Shown here one piece after another: positions 58,191-64,000 of a stretch of DNA of 64,000 nucleotides. Source of the DNA: Ruminococcaceae bacterium UBA5406 (GTDB taxonomy: Bacteria; Bacillota; Clostridia; Oscillospirales; Acutalibacteraceae); NCBI GenBank assembly GCA_002407675.1, contig DHNW01000025.1:102341-166340 (forward strand), written 5' to 3'. A program made the translations under genes and the position numbers. The notes under the pieces are model-generated. The model ran no database searches. It saw nothing but the letters and a program-made list of their open reading frames with translations, and was not told where the DNA came from. Positions within the stretch are counted from its first letter, which is position 1; the number at the start of each line of letters is the position of its first letter.

Positions 58191-59846
58191 ATGGACCAAA
58201 ATAAGCGGTTTGACAGGCACTTTACATTGGAATCTGACACAGATTCGGAATATACGCCTCAATCCGGTTCCGGTTTTGTGACGGAACACACTGCCGGCGG
58301 TGAACTTTGGCGGTTACCTGAAATCAATAACGGTTTTACTGCCTATCCCAGCGCGGCGGGCCGCGGCAATCTGACCTATTTCCGTACGGACGTTCCTAAC
58401 GCGGGAAATTATACGGTAAAAATAAGTTTGTCCTGCCCTGATCCACAGGCAGACGTCATCGTATTTTCCGAGCGCCGGAGATGCGTTTTGTGCCATGCAC
58501 ACCCCGGGCCGGACGGCCGGATCCACCTGGCTTTTACCGCCAACGTGTGCCCGATTATCCCCCGCGGAAAAGAGACTGTTTACAGCGACGGCGCGGCGGA
58601 CGTCACCATTGCCGGGGCAGCGCTGAAAGAGCTTTCCATTCGGGAAGCACCGGAAATTCCGACGGTCTTTATTCTGGGAGATTCTACCGTGACGGATCAG
58701 CCGGCGGATCTCCCTTACGATCCTGCCAGCTGCTACTGCGGATGGGGCCAAATGCTTCCTGCTTTTTTCCAAGAGGGCGCGGCGGTGTCCAACCATGCAC
58801 ATTCCGGGCTGACAACCGCGTCGTTCCGGAATGAAGGACATTGGGATATTGTTTCCGGTTCGCTCCGTCCGGGCGACTACGTAATGATGCAGTTCGGGCA
58901 CAACGACCAAAAGCGCAAAGATCTGGCGGCTTACGGCGGCTACGCGAAGAACCTGACGCGGTATATCGAGGAAATTCGGGCAAAGGGCGCCGTGCCCATT
59001 CTGATTACACCGGTGAGCCGGTCGCTGTGGAATGCTCCGGGAGGGCAGTTCAACGATCTGCTGAAAGACTGGGCGGACGCCTGCCGCACGGTTGCTGAAA
59101 AAACCGAAACGCCCTTAATTGACCTGCATGAACAGAGCATGCGCTTCATTCTGGAACATGGGCAGGAAGGATCCAAACCGTTTTTCCATCCTGACGACTA
59201 CACACATTTCAATGACTTCGGCGGATACCTGATGGCCGATTTTGTCGTTCAGGGGCTCCGGAAAACCGGTCTGCAGGATCTGCGGGCCTGCCTGCGCAGG
59301 GAGGATGAAATGCCGGCTCCTTCCGCGCCGCAGGGGCAGGCCGAAGCCCCGAAAGGCAGGAATCCCTTCTCTGCCCCAAAAGCTCCCGCCCAAAAGCCGG
59401 CCGGTGTAGACAGCTGCCTTCTCCGCGCCGGTGTTTCTGTTTCCCGTGCGGAATTTTTATCTGCGGCATGCAGCACGTTCCTGTATCTTCCCAAGAATGT
59501 CTACAATGACGTGTATCCTGACGTATTCGGCGACGAATGGTATGCCGGAACCGTCCAGGGCGCTTACGACAGCGGCCTTGCCGGAACACCCGCGGGCAAA
59601 AACTTCCGCCCGGCAGAACCGGTTTCATGTGCCGACGCGCTGGCCGTCCTGATCCGCATCCTTCAGGATCGGTATCAAGCCCCGAAAACGGAGGATCTCG
59701 GTCCGGAAACCGGGGAAAATAAAATTCACAAGGAAGCAGGACGCCTGGGAATTGATTTTCAGACTCCGGACGGAAAGCTGGACGGAGCGCAGGCCGAGGC
59801 CATGCTGAAAAAGGCTGCCGCGGCAGCCTCCAAACGTTCATGCTAA
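58191..59846 (+). CDS. CE12 rhamnogalacturonan acetylesterase with N-terminal beta-sandwich and C-terminal SLH-like domain
   Basis: A 551-residue three-part protein. Residues about 10-152 look like a carbohydrate-binding beta-sandwich. The SGNH esterase core spans about 156-366, with Ser165 (LGDST), GHND (236-239) and Asp336-xx-His339 (DDYTHF). A Pro/Ala linker (about 374-406) leads to an SLH-like segment (about 417-490: SRAEFLSAACSTFLYL, NDVYPDVFGDEWYAGTVQGAYDSGL, FRPAEPVSCADALAVLIRIL) and a weaker second unit to the end. There is no signal peptide, so the SLH-like part cannot serve surface anchoring. ATG 58191-58193 is preferred (AAAGGA 11 bases upstream); an ATG four codons earlier abuts the ribosome binding site. 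Confidence 0.87.
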   Translation: MDQNKRFDRHFTLESDTDSEYTPQSGSGFVTEHTAGGELWRLPEINNGFTAYPSAAGRGNLTYFRTDVPNAGNYTVKISLSCPDPQADVIVFSERRRCVLCHAHPGPDGRIHLAFTANVCPIIPRGKETVYSDGAADVTIAGAALKELSIREAPEIPTVFILGDSTVTDQPADLPYDPASCYCGWGQMLPAFFQEGAAVSNHAHSGLTTASFRNEGHWDIVSGSLRPGDYVMMQFGHNDQKRKDLAAYGGYAKNLTRYIEEIRAKGAVPILITPVSRSLWNAPGGQFNDLLKDWADACRTVAEKTETPLIDLHEQSMRFILEHGQEGSKPFFHPDDYTHFNDFGGYLMADFVVQGLRKTGLQDLRACLRREDEMPAPSAPQGQAEAPKGRNPFSAPKAPAQKPAGVDSCLLRAGVSVSRAEFLSAACSTFLYLPKNVYNDVYPDVFGDEWYAGTVQGAYDSGLAGTPAGKNFRPAEPVSCADALAVLIRILQDRYQAPKTEDLGPETGENKIHKEAGRLGIDFQTPDGKLDGAQAEAMLKKAAAAASKRSC

Positions 59847-59882
59847 AATCATCTACGGATTAAAAACAGGAAGGATTTAAAA

Positions 59883-62042
59883 ATGGAAAACTATTTTGAC
59901 GCTGCCCAGAGTATCCGCTTTGCCGACGGAGCTGGAATCCGCCGCGTTCTGCAAACAGTCTCCAATAAGTACATCGGCGAGAACCCCGCCCATCCCTTTG
60001 TATTCCGCCTGTCTTCTGCGAAAGGTTTCCGGCGCAACGGGAAATACCGGTATGTCTTTCCCCTGCGGGAAACTTTCCCGGATGCAAAAAGCGAGCAGTT
60101 GGTCTATGCGTGGGCCAAACTTTACAGCAGCCGGAAATACCGCGAATCATTCATGGTCATTCCCTACGGTCCTATGGATGTGTTCGTCAACGGAGAAAAA
60201 ATTTATCACTCAAATTTTGCTCAGGAAAAAACAGGGTCGGATCGGGTCCTGGTTTCCGCCGAACTGGTGAGCGGCTGGAACAGCATTGTAATCCGGTTCC
60301 TGAAAACGCCCCTCGGGTTCGGCGGGGAATTCGGCACGTCGTTTTTCAAGGGAAAGCCGTGGCATTTCCTGGCGCCTACACCGGAGCGCGACGGCCAGGA
60401 AGGCTTTATCTTCACCCACCCGGCGGATGAACTGAAAGAACTGCCCCGGCTGGATCAGTCCGAAGCGGAAAGCCCGGCGGAATGGTATCCGGTCTGCCGC
60501 TGGAATGCAGAACAGACTGCCATGGGGCAGTTCCGGCGGATCTACGGCCTGAACCCAGGGTGTTTCGGATACGGGTGGGCCAAACTGCTGATGCCCATTT
60601 CGGGCACATGTACAGTCTCCGGCTCGTGTAAAAGCCCGACCGCCCTGTACCTGAACGGAAAAAAAGTCGGAGAAACAAATCAGGCCGGCCCGTTTAAGGC
60701 CAATTTTTCCGCCTGCTCCGGAGAATCCGACCTAATTCTCGAAAGCCTGTGCGGCAAGGCCGACTGGGGCTGCGCGCTGACTGTCCGCATGGAAAACGGG
60801 CAGGCGGGCGAGCTGGAAAGCCCCTGCGCAGCCAAAGGGACGGACGATCCGTGGATCTATGCGGGGCCTTTTGCCGAAAAACAGGATGCAAAGCAGATTC
60901 CGGTGCTCGGGCTGCCGTTTCACACCGTAAGCGGGGACGATTCCTGGCGGGCTGACCGGCCGGATATGTACGTCCGTCCGTTTCTGGAAACGCCGAACTT
61001 TGCCAACTGGAACTATCCCGTCGGCGTAACGCTGTACGGTCTGCTGAAAACAGCGGATTTTCTGCACCGGGACGACCTTGCGGAATATGTCAAACAGCAT
61101 GTGGAGCAATGCACCGGATTTTATTCGTATGCGCTCTGGGATAAACAGAAGTTCGGGGCTCCCGGCATTGACGCACAGATCGCCGCAGTGGACAGCCTGG
61201 ACGACTGCGGTTCTTTCGCTTCCACCATGCTGGAACTGTGCCGGACTATGCCGACAAAGGGATACCGGAAAATAGCCGACAATGTGGCCGATTACATCAC
61301 CCATAAGCAGGCACGCCTGCCGGACGGATCTCTTTACCGGTACATTTCTTCCCTTCCGGAAATGAAAAACACCATGTGGCTGGACGACCTGTATATGAGC
61401 GTGCCGTTCCTGGTGCGGTACTACCAGCTGACGGGGGATCGCGCTTACCTGGACGACGCGGCCCGGCAGTTCCTGCTGTACCGGGAAAAGATGTATATTC
61501 CAAAGTGGAAAGTCATGTCGCACGTGTATTACACAGACCGGAAAATTGCAAACGGCATTCCGTGGGGACGCGGAAACGGCTGGGTTCTGTTCTCCCTTTC
61601 GGAACTGCTGCAGGTTTTGCCGGAAAACCATGAACTCCGCGGGCAGCTTCTGTCCTTTTTCCGCGAACTCTGCGAAGGGTACGCAGCCATGCAGGATGAG
61701 CATGGCATGTGGCATCAGGTGCTGAATGATCCGGAATCCTATGCAGAATCTTCCTGCACTTCCATGTTTATCTGCGCATTCGCGCGCGGGGTGCGGTTCG
61801 GCTGGCTGCCGGACGCAGAAAAATATGCCGAAGCGGCTTTGCGCGGATGGAACGGCCTTACCCGCCAGTCCATTGATGCGGACGGAAATATCTACGGGAT
61901 TTGCCGGGGTTCTGGAAACTCCTTCACGCCCCGGTACTATAAATATGACCTTGGCTGGATCCTGAACGACACCCATGGAATCGGCATCCTGCTTCTGGCA
62001 GGCGTAGAAACCGGAAAAATGCTGGATTCCTACCGTAAATAA
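59883..62042 (+). CDS. GH105 unsaturated rhamnogalacturonyl hydrolase with large N-terminal extension
   Basis: A 719-residue cytosolic enzyme. The C-terminal half (about 365-715) is a GH105/GH88-type alpha/alpha barrel with the catalytic Asp probably Asp501 or Asp502 (MWLDDLYMSVPF) and the WGRGNGW motif (561-567). GH105 enzymes (YteR, YesR) hydrate and cleave the unsaturated galacturonosyl residue left by rhamnogalacturonan lyases. The N-terminal 340 residues, probably two beta-sandwich domains (segments PMDVFVNGEKIYHSNF and TALYLNGKKVGE), are absent from the roughly 370-residue Bacillus enzymes. AGGAAGG precedes the ATG; the gene follows the SLH-fused esterase by 36 bases. Confidence 0.92.
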   Translation: MENYFDAAQSIRFADGAGIRRVLQTVSNKYIGENPAHPFVFRLSSAKGFRRNGKYRYVFPLRETFPDAKSEQLVYAWAKLYSSRKYRESFMVIPYGPMDVFVNGEKIYHSNFAQEKTGSDRVLVSAELVSGWNSIVIRFLKTPLGFGGEFGTSFFKGKPWHFLAPTPERDGQEGFIFTHPADELKELPRLDQSEAESPAEWYPVCRWNAEQTAMGQFRRIYGLNPGCFGYGWAKLLMPISGTCTVSGSCKSPTALYLNGKKVGETNQAGPFKANFSACSGESDLILESLCGKADWGCALTVRMENGQAGELESPCAAKGTDDPWIYAGPFAEKQDAKQIPVLGLPFHTVSGDDSWRADRPDMYVRPFLETPNFANWNYPVGVTLYGLLKTADFLHRDDLAEYVKQHVEQCTGFYSYALWDKQKFGAPGIDAQIAAVDSLDDCGSFASTMLELCRTMPTKGYRKIADNVADYITHKQARLPDGSLYRYISSLPEMKNTMWLDDLYMSVPFLVRYYQLTGDRAYLDDAARQFLLYREKMYIPKWKVMSHVYYTDRKIANGIPWGRGNGWVLFSLSELLQVLPENHELRGQLLSFFRELCEGYAAMQDEHGMWHQVLNDPESYAESSCTSMFICAFARGVRFGWLPDAEKYAEAALRGWNGLTRQSIDADGNIYGICRGSGNSFTPRYYKYDLGWILNDTHGIGILLLAGVETGKMLDSYRK

Positions 62043-62063
62043 AAAGTTTGGCTAAAAACCAAA

Positions 62064-62099
62064 GTGCCGACGGATTAAAAATCCGCCGACGCTTTTTTT
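62064..62099. terminator. Terminator between the convergent GH105 and GH29 genes
   Basis: CGGATT-AAA-AATCCG forms the core stem, extended by mismatched GC-rich arms, followed on the plus strand by seven T (62093-62099). The T run ends inside the GH29 stop region. The A-rich stretch on the other side gives a weaker T run on the minus strand, so it may act in both directions. Confidence 0.65.
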
Positions 62100-63366
62100 A
62101 GACCAAATCCATTTCCACGACCGAATCTATCTCATCCGGAAGCCGGTAAGTACTTGGATTCAAAAATTCATCCGTGCTGTCTCCCGGAACATTCCACGGC
62201 TTTGAAACGCGGACTTCCGAACCGTCGTGCAGATAGCGGGCACTCCGGATTCGGCCGGAAAGGCCTTCCAAAGCTATAGCCCCTACGCCCCGGTCAAAAA
62301 TATGGGCGTAAAGTTTTTTGCCGTTCTGCGTGAATCTTCCCCATTCAGGCTTCGGCAGATCCGCGGCACCGCAGGAATAAATGCTGCTGGAATTTTTCTT
62401 CATCCAGCGCCCCACCGTTTTCAGGATTTCTACGCTTTCTTCCGGGATACACCCACGTGCGTCCGGCCCTACGTTTAAAATCAGATTTCCGTTTTTGCTG
62501 ACGCATTCCACCAGCGCCCGGATAATATCCTTCGGCTGCTTGTAGTCGTGGTCGGCCGCGTAATATCCCCAGCTGTTGTTCAGCGTGATGCAGGCCTCCC
62601 ACGGAACTTTTTCCCCGCGGCTGTTCACAATCCCCCTGCGCGGAAGGATTTGCTCAGGCGAGGCAAAATCGCCGTACTGCAGATCGTACGGGGAGGCTCC
62701 CGACGCGGTAAGCCGGTTGTTTACAATGATGTCCGGCTGAAGTTCCCGAACCATTTTCATTAGTTTTTCTGCCTGCCATTTTTCGCCGGACATATCATTC
62801 ATCTCATCTTTATAGGAAAAATCAAACCAAATGATATCAATTTTTCCATAATTGGTGAGAAGTTCGCGCACCTGGCCGTGAAAATAGTCGACGTAGCGGG
62901 AAAAATCCTGCTTTTTCCCTTTAAACGCTTCGTTGTTACGCATAGGATGATTCTGATCATGGTAAATTGGATAATCCGGATGATGCCAGTCCAGCAAAGA
63001 ATAATAAAGACCTACTTTTAGTCCTTCTGCGCGGAAAGCGTCTACAAATTCCCGCACCAGATCTCTGCCTGCCTTTGTGTTGGTTGCCTTATAATCAGTT
63101 AATTTCGAGTCGAAAAGACAAAAACCGTCGTGGTGCTTCGTTGTCAAAACGGCATACTTCATCCCGGCCTCTTTTGCCAGCTTCGCCCATTCCCTTGGAT
63201 TGTACTCTTTGGGGTCAAATTCATCAAAATACTTCTGATAATCTTCCAGGCTCATCTGTTCGATGCTCCGGACCCATTCTCCCCTTGCCGGAACCGAGTA
63301 AAGGCCCCAGTGGATGAACATGCCAAACCGATCCTTAGAAAACCAACCTGTTTTGTTTTTTTGCAC
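62098..63366 (-). CDS. GH29 alpha-L-fucosidase
   Basis: A 422-residue family 29 fucosidase without signal peptide. The retaining nucleophile is probably Asp182 (IDIIWFDFSY); the substrate-binding KHHDGF (77-82) and FGMFIHWG motifs are intact. A short C-terminal beta domain follows. Fucose decorates rhamnogalacturonan-I and -II and xyloglucan side chains, so it fits the locus. The start codon is GTG (63364-63366), with GGGGG about 13 bases upstream. A TATAAT box with a weak TGGTCA -35 lies 50-80 bases upstream on the minus strand. Confidence 0.93.
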   Translation of the reverse strand: MQKNKTGWFSKDRFGMFIHWGLYSVPARGEWVRSIEQMSLEDYQKYFDEFDPKEYNPREWAKLAKEAGMKYAVLTTKHHDGFCLFDSKLTDYKATNTKAGRDLVREFVDAFRAEGLKVGLYYSLLDWHHPDYPIYHDQNHPMRNNEAFKGKKQDFSRYVDYFHGQVRELLTNYGKIDIIWFDFSYKDEMNDMSGEKWQAEKLMKMVRELQPDIIVNNRLTASGASPYDLQYGDFASPEQILPRRGIVNSRGEKVPWEACITLNNSWGYYAADHDYKQPKDIIRALVECVSKNGNLILNVGPDARGCIPEESVEILKTVGRWMKKNSSSIYSCGAADLPKPEWGRFTQNGKKLYAHIFDRGVGAIALEGLSGRIRSARYLHDGSEVRVSKPWNVPGDSTDEFLNPSTYRLPDEIDSVVEMDLV

Positions 63367-63484
63367 TGAAATAAATGTTCCCCCATTTTTTCAATTTGAC
63401 AATTAAGGTTTCGTTCCAATTATAACATGAAAAATTCCGGATGACCAGAAAGCCGTCAATTGTTATCTATATTATTAAATTAAG

Positions 63485-63513
63485 TTGACAATTACTTTTT
63501 TCTAATCTATACT
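63485..63513 (+). promoter_or_regulatory. Promoter of the DUF1284 gene
   Basis: TTGACA (63485-63490) and TATACT (63508-63513) are separated by 17 bases, about 40 bases upstream of the start codon. The -35 lies inside a TTGACAATTA sequence that also occurs at 63396-63405. Confidence 0.75.
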
Positions 63514-63553
63514 ATGAACCAGCCATTCTAATATTTTAACGACAGAAGGAATT

Positions 63554-63970
63554 ATGATGAATGAAACTGAACTATTCATAAGGCCGCATCACGCTCTATG
63601 TATTCTATTATTTACCCCCGGCGGGCACAGCACTCCCTACACGGAGGCTATGTATCAAATAATAGACCATTTAAAAAGCAATCCCGGCCAAACGATCCAT
63701 TTGAGTTCAAACCTGGATTCAATATGCCGTCACTGCCCTTATAATCAAAGCGGTTCCTGCAAAAAAAGTGATGAAGTGACTGCCTCGGATCAACGGATTC
63801 TTGCCCTCTGCGGGCTGAATACGGAAAAGCCTGTTAGATGGGACAGCCTTCAGGAAAGGCTGACGGATACAATTCTTGCAAAAGGTAAAATAAAACAGGT
63901 ATGCAAAGGGTGCACTTATCTTTCCGCATGTGATAAAATCTGTAAAAATTTTATTGAGAAAGAATCATAA
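63554..63970 (+). CDS. DUF1284 domain protein
   Basis: A 138-residue cytosolic protein opening with LFIRPHHALCILLF, the RPHHxLC start typical of DUF1284, and rich in cysteines arranged as C..CPYN..G.C and CKGCTYLSACDKIC. The family is thought to bind iron-sulfur clusters but has no assigned function. Two adjacent ATGs (63554 and 63557) follow AGAAGGA; the second has better spacing. It has its own promoter and is probably unrelated to the sugar locus. Confidence 0.87.
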   Translation: MMNETELFIRPHHALCILLFTPGGHSTPYTEAMYQIIDHLKSNPGQTIHLSSNLDSICRHCPYNQSGSCKKSDEVTASDQRILALCGLNTEKPVRWDSLQERLTDTILAKGKIKQVCKGCTYLSACDKICKNFIEKES

Positions 63971-64000
63971 AAGTGCAGCGGGTATCGTCCCCGGCGGCTG

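Noticed and set aside
60732..61976. A 414-codon open frame on the minus strand opposite the GH105 gene
   Set aside because: Antisense shadow of a well-supported enzyme; no recognisable domain and no ribosome binding site noted.
1..64000. tRNA, rRNA, CRISPR arrays, insertion sequences, phage genes
   Set aside because: Looked for by eye on both strands; no cloverleaf-like runs, spaced repeats, transposase motifs or terminal inverted repeats were recognised. Small tRNAs or degenerate elements could still be missed without a search tool.

Overview
The window looks like a chromosomal segment of a Gram-positive anaerobe of the class Clostridia, most likely the Oscillospiraceae (Ruminococcaceae). 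The grounds are the uninterrupted S10-spc-alpha ribosomal operon with a KOW-domain gene between map and infA, zinc-binding (Cys4) forms of S4, S14, L24 and Adk, strong AGGAGG ribosome binding sites, an RR-HK-HtrA operon, DUF4830 and DUF1284 proteins, and CdaR- and YesN-type regulators. Base composition is moderate in the housekeeping part and visibly GC-rich in the sugar-degradation part. I saw no tRNA, rRNA, CRISPR array, insertion sequence or prophage.

Region 1 (1-17124), nearly all on the minus strand: the first 34 codons of a probable radical SAM protein, a DegV lipid-binding protein with its own promoter, then the ribosomal superoperon read from rpsJ (16787) down to rplQ (1284), including secY, adk, map, the KOW gene, infA, rpmJ and rpoA. 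It starts at a good sigma-A promoter (17073-17101), runs through a roughly 280-nt structured leader containing two terminator-like hairpins and a repeated element, and ends at a strong terminator (1221-1265).

Region 2 (17125-40019), housekeeping and envelope genes: a lipoprotein; response regulator, histidine kinase and HtrA protease; leuC/leuD and ilvD of branched-chain amino acid synthesis flanking a Crp/Fnr regulator; a membrane protein, lysS and greA; ftsE-ftsX, an M23 murein hydrolase and a CtpA protease; a CdaR-type regulator; an MsmX-type sugar-ABC ATPase; an RsuA-type pseudouridine synthase; a DUF4830 protein; and an EF-G paralogue whose GTPase motifs are degenerate.

Region 3 (40220-63366) is a rhamnogalacturonan-I/pectin-oligosaccharide utilisation locus. 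A cupin-AraC regulator diverges from a GH4 enzyme with the CHEV motif of alpha-galacturonidases and a large GH106-like hydrolase. Converging on these is a long minus-strand set: LplB/LplC/LplA-type importer, YetA-like protein (PL26-type exo-rhamnogalacturonan lyase fold), YesU-like DUF1961 protein, CE12 rhamnogalacturonan acetylesterase, NodB-type deacetylase and GH42 beta-galactosidase. A YesN-like membrane AraC sensor diverges from the importer and is followed by a second CE12 esterase fused to an SLH-like domain, a GH105 unsaturated rhamnogalacturonyl hydrolase and a convergent GH29 fucosidase. None of the enzymes has a signal peptide, so the sequence suggests uptake of intact acetylated oligosaccharides through LplABC, probably energised by the MsmX ATPase about 16 kb away, and complete dismantling in the cytoplasm. 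The importer genes are clearly more AT-rich than the enzymes beside them.

The window closes with a small DUF1284 protein behind a near-consensus promoter (63485-63513).
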